64,000 bases of DNA from NCBI GenBank assembly GCA_039602395.1, contig JBCNJP010000017.1:18136729-18200728 (forward strand), in the 5' to 3' direction. The position numbers and the translations under genes are program-made. The DNA is from Deinandra increscens subsp. villosa (taxonomy: Eukaryota; Streptophyta; Magnoliopsida; Asterales; Asteraceae). This document shows, one piece after another, positions 44,669 to 55,479 of the stretch (positions within the stretch are counted from its first letter, which is position 1; every line of letters starts with the position of its first letter). The notes under the pieces were generated by a model. The model worked only from the letters and a program-made list of their open reading frames with translations, did no database searches and had not been told where the DNA came from.

Positions 44669-46122
44669 CTAATGTTGGTCACTAATATTTATAAGTGCGA
44701 CAACCGGATACTCATACAACCGTTTTGAACTTTCTTTTAGTGGGAACCAAGTACTCCTACCGACAAGAGATAAAAGATGGACAATGCACTGAAATGTTTG
44801 AGCGATCACGGCTCCATGGACGGGAAAAGACAACCAACGATTGTATGGTGCTGTGTGAGCCGTATCAAACCAGTCTAACCGGTTACGAACTTGATCGTAT
44901 TGATCAGGAGACCCGATATTCATCCTGAACTGCCACCGCCTCCTATTTTCGTCCATCTCATCCAACATTTTTTTGCTGATATACGACCATTCTTTTTGTT
45001 CTATGCCTAAAGCCACAGCGACCAACCTAAATCCACAGTTACCATTTGGCCTTACATCTGTTATCTTTAAAATGTACGGGTGAAATTAAGTTGGAATGTA
45101 AGGCCCAAACTTCTCAATCATTATCACGTCGTTTGGATTATTCATTAAGGGAAACACGTAGTTAGATCCCCGCTAGCCAGCATTTTTGCGCCCTTAGAAT
45201 TAGCAGCCTTCTTCCCACTAGGACGTGTGCTCGTGATCTTAAACTTGGATGGTGTACAGGAGTTGTGTCTCAGACGGTCGGGCATTGTTTGCTGTGATGT
45301 TATGTACGAGTTGTGTCTCGTAGCTTCATGTATTGTTTTTTGTGAAGTCTTTCCATCCGTTTTTCCTGGACGTCCACGAGGGTCTTGACGTGCCTTAGGC
45401 TCCTTCTTTGTTGATTTTCTTGGAAACACAATTGTCTTGAATTTGGATAACATATGTTTTATCACTTAGGGAAGAGGGAGTTTGAAAATCGTTTTGTTTA
45501 TATCTTCAAATTCTTCCTCATAGTTGGGTTCTTTCGATTCGGTGTACTCAGGTCGAGATTATGCTTCCTCCAAAAGGGGCCGATGTCTTTTTCTGGAGTA
45601 CGTTCTCCTGGATTAAAATGGTTAGTCAGTAGTATGCAATCATATGACACGGTTGCCATCATAAAAATTGTATTTTGAGTATTTATTCATGTATTCTTCC
45701 AGCCGACAAGCACATGGCAAGCCCATGGGCGTGAACAGTCGGTGCCCGCAAGTTGCCCCCGCTTCAAGCATCTTTCTTAGCATCTCCATCTCGCTTGTAA
45801 GAAGTTGAAGAGCCTTAATAGACACCTTATAATGCAAATATTAAAAAATGTGCAGTTTATGCACCGTGTATAATTTAGTCCTAGACGTTTCAAAGGTTTT
45901 GCTGATTTTGATGTGATGTGCTCGTACAATTTTATTGACGAAAACCGTAATTGTGTCGAGCATATAGTTCGCCCCTTTAAGGTGATCCTTTAAGTTGGCG
46001 TGTTGGCTCTCAACTCGATTTGTTGTATGTTGACCAAAGTTGAGGCGGTCGTCACTCCAACAGCTAACAAACCTTCTTTTTTGTGGGGCACCAACCAGTT
46101 ATCACGTATATAGTCCCAGACC
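44669..46122 (-). pseudogene. Mutator-like (MULE) transposase C-terminus joined to OTU-like protease domain, decayed
   Basis: From right to left on the minus strand: about 46122-45900 gives VWDYIRDNWLVPHKKE and a degraded ES.AN stretch typical of plant MULE/FAR1-like transposases. At 45837-45640 VSIKALQLL..., CGHRLFTPMGLPCACRLEEY is the SWIM-type zinc motif (C.C...). At 45465-45145 a basic PRGRPGK linker appears. At 45060-44669 an OTU-like cysteine protease domain shows PNGNCGFR (catalytic Cys in the NCGF motif), ALGIEQKEWSYISKKML and PYNRWLSFPVHGAVIAQ. Stops and frame changes separate the pieces, including one just before PNGNCGFR. Plant MULEs carrying OTU-like domains are known; the role of that domain in transposition is not clear. 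Confidence 0.72.
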
Positions 46123-46154
46123 TTTGAACCAGAGAAAACAGTTATGAACTGTAT

Positions 46155-46265
46155 AATAAAAATAGATTATTACTGAAAATTTAGTTATGATAAAAATAGA
46201 TTATTACTGAAAATTTAGTTATGATAAAAATAGATTATTACTGAAAATTTAGTTATGATAAACTT
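46155..46265. repeat. Three tandem copies of a 34-bp unit
   Basis: Unit AAAAATAGATTATTACTGAA plus AATTTAGTTATGAT, repeated three times with near identity. Lies just upstream (minus) of the MULE remnant. Confidence 0.9.
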
Positions 46266-46590
46266 ATGGGGTATGCCGTCTTCACATAATTTTTCCTTAA
46301 AAAAAACCCTAGTTTCGGCTATAAATAGATTTGCACAGGTTATTACGAGAGAGACTTCTTTCTGCCGTTTCCTGGGACGATTTTCGGTGAATTTGAAGAT
46401 AGAAATAAAGCTAGGATCATTGGAGAAGCTGGGGATCAACCATCCGATTACAAATCGGTTGTCGGGTTCTTATTTTCTCTTTTGAATTCTTGTTAATTGA
46501 TAGTTGAGACCATGTTTAATGTCAAAGATTCAAACTTTATTTATGTTCTCGGTGGGATTATGTATCTTGGCTAATTTAATTTGTGCCACT
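46266..46590 (+). other. LTR-like or promoter-like fragment
   Basis: AAACCCTAGTTTCGGCTATAAATAG contains a TATA box (TATAAATA, about 46319) followed by a transcribed-leader-like stretch. The open frame over it is not conserved. It could be an LTR piece; no ends found. Confidence 0.3.
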
Positions 46591-46595
46591 TAGAC

Positions 46596-46982
46596 TGTAA
46601 GTACATGGAACGATCTTACTATTAATAGAATCTATCGATCTAGTGAACACGAGAAAGTAAATAAGCTTGTATTCTTATTGATCACTTGAAGATCCAAGAA
46701 CAAGCTATGGTTTGTCTCTCTAGAACACACATATAGAAACACACACTTAGCAAGGCTCAAAACGACCAGCAGTTCTAAGAGTTCTCTCTAACACAAAGTA
46801 TTTATAGTGACCAACTTACCAACTAGCATACCAACCAACATACCATTTGGTTTGTTGCAGCATACCATCAGGCATACCAATTGGTATGCTGTCCTTGGTA
46901 AGTTGACACTAAGACTCACGAACACACGCTCATTTAGATACAATACACGAGACACATTGCAGCATAGGATTATGCTCTAACA
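46596..46982 (-). mobile_element. 3' LTR of the gag-only element (387 bp)
   Basis: On the minus strand begins TGTTAGAGCATAATCC and ends GTACTTACA. It contains CATACCAATTGGTATGCTG (about 46875), the palindromic word that is amplified in the leader. Confidence 0.85.
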
Positions 46983-48551
46983 AACTCTCCCATAACGTGT
47001 AGTGTATCTATGTTAACTAAACTACAGTCTTCAATCTTCAGCATTGTTGCACTTGATCTTGAACTTGAAATTTCTTATTAGCTATAGAGCTTGCATGGCT
47101 GGATAACTCTTTAATTTTCTTACGAATTTCAAGATCCACTTGTGAAAGATACTTCAAACTCTCACTTTCACCATGCTTGAGTCTTGACACATAGAACCTG
47201 CAATTTCAAAGACAGAAACACGGCTTTTCTTTTTCTTTTGAAAATTAATTTAATCTTGGCGTAAAACTTCTCTTCGAGAATCCAAGATATAGATTTAAAA
47301 ATTTTGATTTCGTATCTTGTGTCGATCGGTCGAAAACAAACAAGAAATGAAATATTTTTGGCTTTTATGAAATTAATACTAAAACACACCAAAAATCTTT
47401 TTGATTTTTCTAAAATGAACAATAAAATGCAATACAGAATCAGACTTTATTTTTGATTTTGCGAGAAAGATCACGACGCGAGAAAATACCAGACATAACG
47501 CATCAAACACATTACAATTTCGGCCTTAATCAACATGCAAGCCAAGATAATCGCAAATACAACATTTATGTTTATTTCAACACGAACCAATCATATTTAT
47601 CTTTTTTAGATATGCTTAAGGTAATTTTATCATGCACTGATAACTCGGTCTCCACTCTATTAGAAATACCAGCAAATCATCATGTTTTATCATATAGAAG
47701 TAATTTTGGTAGAGATTTAATCATCATTGATGAGTCATGCAAAAATAAGGCAGAACCCCAAATACCTAGCAATCAGGTCGGTCTTGTAGACACGCAGAGA
47801 AAGCCCAAGTGTTTGAGAAAATAAGAAAGCAAAACAAGTTGAAGTTGTATAATTCAACAATGATCAGGTCGATACTTCCGTATACGCAGAGAAAGTCCGA
47901 TGAATTATACGAAACACCAAAGAAAAATAAAGCAGAACCTCAAACGAACAACAATCAGGTCGATCTTTCGATACGCAGAGAATTACGATCGTTTGAGAAA
48001 ATAAAGAAAATCAAACAAGTTTAAATCTTTCAAAATGAAAACATGTATTCATCAGGATATCTCTTATTCTATTTTCATCTGAATCATCACACATCATTCA
48101 TCAAGAAGCAAATAACCAAAGATCATCAGGCAAGCTTTACGTTTATATCGTACTTGCAGATATCAGATTAGTCATGCACATTCGCATATTATACAAGAAC
48201 CTACAACCTTTGGACTTAATCTATCCATGGCAGATAAACGTATATGCTGATGTACTATCATTTCTCGCTTTTTTCGGATAAATTTCTCAAATTTTCATTT
48301 TTTTTATTTTCCATTACCCAATTTCTCCCCCTAAAATTCAACAAACTCTATTTTTTTTTGAATTTTCCAAATTTTCTCCCCCTAAAAATATGAACGAGAG
48401 TAAATAAAAAAATAAAAATGAAAATTATCGATCAACACTTGACACATTTTTAAAAATTATGTTCTTGAAAATCAGTTTTTTCAAAGATAAGAATGATGCA
48501 TTTTAACTTAAATCAACCACATGTATTCCACTGTTAGCAATCTTTCAATCA
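46983..48551 (-). mobile_element. 3' untranslated internal region of the gag-only element
   Basis: About 1.57 kb between the end of gag and the PPT, where a normal copia would hold pol. No pol motif in any frame. 47745-48020 has about three copies of a roughly 100-bp unit with AAGCAGAACC, CAATCAGGTCG and ACGCAGAGAA. Several TTTCTCCCCCTAAAA motifs (48319-48390) read as purine tracts on the minus strand. Confidence 0.65.
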
Positions 48552-51500
48552 CTAAGAGGTCTTCTTGAAATACCTACAAACACTGGAATACAATAAGTTC
48601 TTAAAACCCCGACCCTCATCCACATTTGTGGTAGGTTGTCCAGTGTCTTTAATGAAATCACTGTTGACTGTGGTGACAATTTTTGGTCTCCATTCCATTT
48701 TTTGTTGTGAGTTTTCTAATGAACTAGTCTCGACTGATGAATGACAGTCAGAACTACTACCCCGAGAATCATAAACAACTTTCTTTTTCCAAAACATTTT
48801 ACTATCGGGCATTGGTTCATTAAAAATTATGCCTTCTGAATTTATAAATTTTGTACTTTTGGCATAAGATGATGAATTGTTAATATTTGTAGGACACGTA
48901 GTAGCAAAATGTCCCTTTTTACGACAAATGTAACAAGTTTGATAACAAAATTGATCAGTCAATCCGTCATAAAAAATCATTGGAACTACAGGTTTAGTTT
49001 TCTTTGGTTTTGAAGGTTTTTGAAAACACTTTGCAACTGGAGGATCATAAAACCTGAATCATCTTCATAACCAAAGAATTTATCTTGACGATAACCCCTA
49101 TTTGATTTAGCAGAATAAAATGAACCTGAACTTTTTCCGCCTTTAGGTGTTGCATCAGATATGCAGGAAGATTCTTCAGTAGACACCTTATCATCTGCAT
49201 ATGAATGAGACACTTTCTTCTTCCAAACTGGAGGTTTTGTATCTGATAACACCTTCTGATTTTTCTTCTTCTCAGCTTTAAAAACCTTTTTGTCCCTATT
49301 TTTCATCGGTACCTCTTAGCCTTCATATCCCAAACCACCATTCTTCTGCTTATGATAATCTTTCACAGAATGACCTTGTGATGCGAGTCGAGAAAAATCA
49401 CTTTTGATAGCATTCACATCAACAGTCTGAGCAAGTAATGAATCATCAATCACAATATCTTAGAACTTTGGAATCTTCACATGACCTGGATTCCCTTCAA
49501 AAATCTTTTCTTTATCAAGAAATGTAGATTTGGAATTAAACTTTGATCCTTTGCTATAATCAACCTTCTCTTTATTTTTCTTCTTAGACTTTGACTTTGT
49601 TTTCTTTCCTGAACTCTTATCAGCAAACTTTGAATAATCATGAACTTCTTCCGTAGTTTTCAAAGTATTGATAGACTTGTCAATAACCACAGGAGGTGGA
49701 ACACTCTTCAGAATAACATCACCAAACAGTTGTTGAAAATTCTTATCATTACATAAGTAACTTGTGAAAGATGGAGAATTTGTAAAATTATGCATCTGCC
49801 TCTTTAAATCCAGAATTTCAATATTCAAATAATAAATTTTTGTTTGTGCCACTGCTAATTCCTTTTGAGAATCAATTAATTGCTTAGAAGCAATATCTGA
49901 CACATATTTTTCTATTATCAGTTCACCATGAGTATCACGTGTCTCTTGGATAACCTTTTTCCATCTTTGTTTATAAGTCTCAACATTTTCCTTCAATATC
50001 TTGTTTTCTTCAATCAATTCAGCGTTAGCTTCAACCAAAGTTATGTTCTCATTATGAAAACTCACAGCTTTCGCAGCAAGTTCATTACACGTCTTGTTAA
50101 GAACATCAACTTTATATTTTTGAATTTTCAAACAAATCATTAAAATCTCCTACAGCTTCTTTAGCTTCTTTCTTCCATTTCCCCACTTCTTTCAACAAAC
50201 CATCTTTTTCCTTAGTTAGCTTAAAAACTTTCTTTACTAACTCAGTGTTATCTTTTTACAACTGAAATTCTATCATAACTGAACAATCAACTTCATCAGA
50301 CATCTCATAATCTGTACAAGATCCAGATTCCTCAGTATCAACCTCATTTTCAGATTCATTCAATACAACATCACCTACATTAACATTTGTCATATTCTTA
50401 ATATCAGCACATTTATGAGCAAGGGCATCCCATAACTCTTTTGAGTTTTATACCGTTTGAATTGGTAAAGGATCTCTTTAGATATTGCCCTCATTAAAGT
50501 ATAATAACCTATTTTTTCACTATCATGACATTTAACCTCGTATTCGGTCATCCTTGATAAAAACTTTGGTGGTGGTACTTTTTGACCCGAATTGTTTAGA
50601 ACAGGAAACTCATATCCATCTTGAATTGATTTCCAGAAATATTCACCTAATATACCAACCACGAACTCTACAAATCGACTTTTTGACCCGAATTGTTTAA
50701 ATCCAGAATTTCAATATTCAAATAAGAAATTTTTGTTTGTGCCACTGCTAATTCCTTTTGAGAATCAATTAATTGCTTAGAAGCAATATCTGACACATAT
50801 TTTTCTATTATCAGTTCACCATGAGTATCACGTGTCTCTTGGATAACCTTTTTCCATCTTTGTTTATAAGTCTCAACATTTTCCTTCAATATCTTGTTTT
50901 CTTCAATCAATTCAGCGTTAGCTTCAACCAAAGTTATGTTCTCATTATGAAAACTCACAGCTTTCGCAGCAAGTTCATTACACGTCTTGTTAAGAACATC
51001 AACTTTATATTTTTGAATTTTCAAACAAATCATTAAAATCTCCTACAGCTTCTTTAGCTTCTTTCTTCCATTTCCCCACTTCTTTCAACAAACCATCTTT
51101 TTCCTTAGTTAGCTTAAAAACTTTCTTTACTAACTCAGTGTTATCTTTTTACAACTGAAATTCTATCATAACTGAACAATCAACTTCATCAGACATCTCA
51201 TAATCTGTACAAGATCCAGATTCCTCAGTATCAACCTCATTTTCAGATTCATTCAATACAACATCACCTACATTAACATTTGTCATATTCTTAATATCAG
51301 CACATTTATGAGCAAGGGCATCCCATAACTCTTTTGAGTTTTATACCGTTTGAATTGGTAAAGGATCTCTTTAGATATTGCCCTCATTAAAGTATAATAA
51401 CCTATTTTTTCACTATCATGACATTTAACCTCGTATTCGGTCATCCTTGATAAAAACTTTGGTGGTGGTACTTTTTGACCCGAATTGTTTAGAACAGGAA

Positions 51501-51752
51501 ACTCATATCCATCTTGAATTGATTTCCAGAAATATTCACCTAATATACCAACCACGAACTCTACAAATCGACCTTTCCAATTGCAATAATCATCAAAATG
51601 AAGAAGCGTTGAAACTTCACTTTCAATCAATTGAAACTTTCCCAGAGAATAATATGAATAAATGGAAGAACCACTATTCAAACCCATCTTCGTTTGTCTT
51701 AAAGTCTTTGAATAACCACTTAAATCTTGAAATGATAATTCGATGGTCTTAG
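48552..51752 (-). pseudogene. Gag of the non-autonomous element, with duplication and stops
   Basis: Minus-strand order: about 51752-51283 gives a UBN2-like gag N-terminus (DDYCNWKGRFVEFVVGILGE, FWKSIQDGYEFPV). Next is a long coiled-coil (ANAELIEENKILKENVETYK..., KQLIDSQKELAVAQTKI), present twice (51033-50668 and 50140-49800) because of an 893-bp duplication. Then come Lys/Ser-rich linkers (KKTKSKSKKKNKEK) and, in 48980-48552, a CCHC knuckle (CYICRKKGHFATTC). Stops separate the blocks (for example at 50257, 51150, 49307). Copia gag would package RNA; here no pol follows. The coiled-coil is more prominent than in the copia gag at 23.0-24.9 kb. Confidence 0.75.
49803..51570. repeat. 893-bp tandem duplication within gag
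   Basis: The segment from about 49803 to 50676 recurs at about 50696 to 51569 with a constant offset of 893 bp and very few differences (such as AATAATAAATT versus AATAAGAAATT). The junction carries a short duplicated TTTTTGACCCGAATTG. It is either a recent rearrangement or an assembly duplicate. Confidence 0.9.
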
Positions 51753-51889
51753 AATTGAAAATTGGAAAGTCAAAACTGAAGTAACAATGTAGATCTCGTT
51801 GCGACGGTAATTTTGACTAGTTATAGGTCTCGTAACTCTTAACGAAACAAAAGTTATGTTAGTTTTAGTAATCGTTACTATTCTGCCAG

Positions 51890-52275
51890 CGGAGCAATTG
51901 GTATGTTGGTTGGTATGTTGCTAGCGGACCAATTGGTATGTTGGTTGGTATGTTGCTAGCAGACCAATTAGTATGTTGGTTGGTATGTTGCCAGCAGACC
52001 AATTGGTATGTTGTTTGGTATATTGCCAGCGGACCAATTGGTATGTTGGTTGGTATGTTGTTGAAGATTGCCTAGTGTACCAATTAGCGTACCAATTAGC
52101 GTACCAACAACGTTGGTATGTTGGTTGAAGATTGCTTAGCGTACCAAGCAGCGTGCGTACCAATCAGCGTACCAACAATGTTGGTATGTTGGTTGAAGAT
52201 TGCCTAGCGTACCAATCAGCGTACCAACAAATTCATCCAGCGTACCAACACATTCAACCGACGTACCAAACTTAA
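51890..52275. repeat. Palindromic-word array E (ACCAATTGGT) in the leader
   Basis: Five units of about 36-38 bp (AGCGGACCAATTGGTATGTT, then GGTTGGTATGTTGC) are followed by alternating GCGTACCAA and GTTGGTATG words, some meeting as CAACAACGTTGGTATG. The region separates the PBS at 52484 from gag. A shortened copy is at 52650-52770. Confidence 0.85.
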
Positions 52276-52483
52276 TTTTTCAAAATTTCACAAATTTGAA
52301 GGTTTTAGACTGTGATTTGCAGCAGTAGGCAACGAAAACACACTATGAACGTTCGGAGATCAAATTAACACCAGAAACACTCAAATTTGTTGAAAATTGA
52401 TGAAAAACCTAAGAAACCCACTTTCTCTCACTAGAAAAACCTAGTTTTGATCAATCCAAACTAGCAGAACAACCTGGATTTGC

Positions 52484-52495
52484 TCTGATACCACT
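52484..52495 (-). promoter_or_regulatory. PBS (inner copy) of the gag-only element
   Basis: GCTCTGATACCA on the plus strand, 1-2 bases from the LTR end TGTCAGTACACG at 52497. An outer, mutated copy (GCTTTGATACCA) is at 52982-52993. Confidence 0.8.
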
Positions 52496-52496
52496 T

Positions 52497-52995
52497 GTCA
52501 GTACACGAAACGATCTTACTACTAATAGAATCAATCGATCTAGTGAACACGAGAAAGTAAATAAGCTTGAATTCTTATTGATCACTTAAAGATACAAGAA
52601 CAAGCTATGGTTTCTCTCTCTGGAACACACACTTAGCAAGGCTCAAAATGATCAGCGTACCAACAACGTTGGTATGTTGGTTGAAGATTGCCTAGCGTAC
52701 CAAGCAGCGTACCAATCAGCGTACCAATAAATTCATCCAGCGTACCAACACATTCAACCGACGTACCAAACTGAATTTTTCAAATTTTCACAAATTTGAA
52801 GGTTTTAGACTGTGATTTGCAGCAGAAGGCAACGAAAACATATTACGAACGTTCGGAGATCAAATTAACACTAGAAACACTCAAATTTGTTGAAAATTGA
52901 TGAAAAACCTAAGAAACCCACTTTCTCTCACTAGAAAAACCTAGTTTTGATCAATCCAAACTAGCAGAACAACCTGGATTAGCTTTGATACCACT
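52497..52995 (-). repeat. Duplicated partial LTR + leader + PBS block
   Basis: 52497-52650 is the inner part of an LTR that jumps, at CTCAAAATGA, straight into leader repeat sequence (GATCAGCGTACCAAC...). It then runs through a second leader copy to the outer PBS. 52265-52620 and 52765-53120 are near-identical, offset about 499 bp. This is the signature of unequal recombination or template switching at the 5' end. Confidence 0.8.
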
Positions 52996-53367
52996 TATCA
53001 GTACACGAAACGATCTTACTACTAATAGAATCAATCGATCTAGTGAACACGAGAAAGTAAATAAGCTTGAATTCTTATTGATCACTTAAAGATACAAGAA
53101 CAAGCTATGGTTTCTCTCTCTAGAACACACACTTAGCAAGGCTCAAAATGACCAGCAGTTCTAAGAGTTCTCTCTAACACAAAGTATTTATAGTGACCAA
53201 CTTACCAACCAGCATACCAACCAACATACCAATTGGTATGCTGCAGCATACCATCAGGCATACCAATTGGTATGTTGTCCTTGGTAAGTTAACACTAAGA
53301 CTCACGAACAACGCTCATTTAGATACAATACACGATACACATTGCAACGTAGGAGTATGCTCTAACA
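52996..53367 (-). mobile_element. 5' LTR of the gag-only element (372 bp)
   Basis: On the minus strand begins TGTTAGAGCATACTCC and ends GTACTGATA, where the canonical CA end has become TA. Homologous with 46596-46982. Confidence 0.85.
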
Positions 53368-53559
53368 CAGACCATTGTGATGATTAATTAGTGTTATTCG
53401 ACTTTTCTTGGTTTTGTGATTATTTTGATGGATTGATGCTCTAGTAAAGTACTTTTTATCTACTGATTTGGTGCATATGCGTATCTCAATTGAGTTTATG
53501 ATTGTTATCTATTTCTTACATTATCTGCAAATGTCTTTCAATTTGGATAGTGTAACTGA

Positions 53560-54292
53560 TTGTTTGCCTTAGGATTAGTAGTTAAAGTGTGGTCAAGAAG
53601 GAAAAGAAGAAGTTCTAGGAGAGACCAATAACTGCTGAGGATTTAAAGCGCATACCATTTCCACATCATCTTATCCAACAAAAATATGCGCGGGAATATG
53701 GTTAATTTTTAGATTTATTTAAACAATTAAAAATTAATCTTCCGTTCATATAGGTTCTTCAAAAGATGCCAAAATATGCTAAATTTTTAACAGATATCTT
53801 AAGCAATAAGAAAAAGTTGGAGTCATTCGCTATGGTAACCCTTGATAAACAATGCTATGTAGAGGTCTAGAACAAGCTACTGGAGAAATTGGCAGATCAG
53901 TGAGTTTACGATCCCGTGTATGTTTGGTAGCTCGTATGTGATGCAAGCATTAGCCGATCTCGGTGCGTGTATGAATCTCATGCCCAATTTTGTTTATAAG
54001 CACCTAGGCCTTGGAGATCCGGCTCCTACGCGCATAAGTATATCATTGGTTGGTTGTTCGGTAAGGCAACCACAGGGGGGTTGTGGAGAACTTGCTTGTG
54101 AAAGTTGATAAAAAAAATTCTCCGTTGATTTTGTGATTATGGACATGGATTTCGATGAGAAATGTCCACTCATCCTAGGTCAGGTCGACCCTTTTTATGT
54201 ACTGCTAGAACTTTAATAGATGTGTTTGAGGGTAAGATCACTCTTAGGGTAGAGGATGAGAGTGTTACATTTGAGGTAGGTAAGTCAGTGAG
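53560..54292 (+). pseudogene. Athila-type gypsy gag end and protease remnant
   Basis: The plus strand gives LKRIPFPHHLIQQKYAREYG, MPKYAKFLTDILSNKKKLES, then ALADLGACMNLMPNFVYKHL and GRPFLCTARTLIDVFEGKIT in successive frames. This is the gag C-terminus and aspartic-protease-like region of Athila/Tat gypsy elements, where ADLGA replaces the usual DSGA/DTGA. Several stops and frameshifts are present. It is cut at 54293 by another LTR. Confidence 0.8.
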
Positions 54293-55479
54293 TGTCACAC
54301 CCCCAAAAATCCACGCATGGAATATCATCGCAGGGAGCGTGACAAACCAGGATCGTAGTCCATTAGTTACACCAAACGACCAATAATTAATAAACACGTT
54401 TCATATTTCATTAATATATAAATATAAAATTTACAAATGCGGAAGCGTAAATATAGTGAAAGTGTTAATGTAAAAACATCCCCCCCCCCCCCCCAAGGTA
54501 ACGTGGTTTTCTCAAAGACACTAAAAGGATTTTCAAAGACTCATACATGCGTACTCGTGATATTCTAACATCCGTAACCTGAGAAATAACATGCTAAAAA
54601 GTGTCAACACAAAGGTTGGTGAGTTCAAAGATTTATCAGTTCAAAAACAGTTCTAGTTTAATGTAAATCGACTGTTTAACAACAGTCCCAGTTCAATGTA
54701 AAACAATTGTTCATCAACAGTTCAAGTTTAAGTTCAAGGTTGACTGTTCAACAACAGTACAAGTTCATGTTCAAGTTCAGTTTATAATCCAAATAATATA
54801 TCAATAGCTAGCTAGTCTATTTTCAAGAAATCAGTGAACGTTTGACTATATAAACTAGTTATCCAGTTACTGAAGCTCGACAAGATCAATTATGCCTCCT
54901 TAAGACTAAGAAGTATATTACACCCATTTGATATTCGGATGATCATGTCAGCGCGACTGTACCGGGTGGGGCTTGTCAGGCCTAGTAGATCTACTAAATA
55001 AGTTTCCGCTGATGCCACATTGATAGTAACTCTAAAAGTGAGGACATTATAATAAGTGTGCCACTATCATTCAGGTGATATAATTATCTAACAATTCAAG
55101 TGTTTGCATGTTAGTCTCCCCCAACAAGATTAAAATAGATACAAAGGGGTCGTGAAACTCACCTTAGGTTGCACAGCAAAAATTCCAGTTACACAGTACA
55201 GCAAATAGCAAGAACGGGTCTTGCAAAAGCAATCAGTCACCTAACGAGCATACAAGTATAAGTTTATGTTCAAACAGAACGACTAAGTCAACTAAGTCTA
55301 ACGTAAACGATGGAAATTAATTATCGTAGCGTTCAAACAAAGCCGAGGATGGCGTGCTTGCCGAATCCGGGCGATTATCGAAAAGACGAGAAAAATATAA
55401 TATATCAATAATATATATTTTCTAAATTCGAAGATCCAAAATGAATATATACATAATATATATATATATATATATATAG
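54293..55479 (-). mobile_element. Gypsy LTR fragment (TGTCACACCCCC end)
   Basis: Starts TGTCACACCCCCAAAAATCC, the same end type as the gypsy LTR at 20236, so the orientation is minus. Repeated words around CAACAGT.CAAGTTCA fill 54640-54790, and a C15 tract lies at 54480-54494. The right end is unclear; an (AT)n stretch at about 55452-55478 marks the border with the next region. Confidence 0.55.

Larger units (their letters stand above)
46596..53367 (-). mobile_element. Complete gag-only (TR-GAG-type) non-autonomous LTR retrotransposon, 6.77 kb
   Basis: Both termini are present. The 3' LTR 46596-46982 and 5' LTR 52996-53367 are homologous, with TAGAC (46591-46595) and CAGAC (53368-53372) as target duplications (4 of 5 matching). 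A PPT-like ATGGGAGAGTT (minus) precedes the 3' LTR, and TGGTATCA-type PBSs follow the 5' LTR. The inside holds a gag with one zinc knuckle but no protease, integrase, RT or RNase H, so the element must rely on a partner for replication. Two internal duplications are described separately. Confidence 0.85.

Noticed and set aside
46255..46485. 76-codon plus-strand frame after a TATA box
   Set aside because: Looks like an LTR or leader sequence; no recognisable protein feature.
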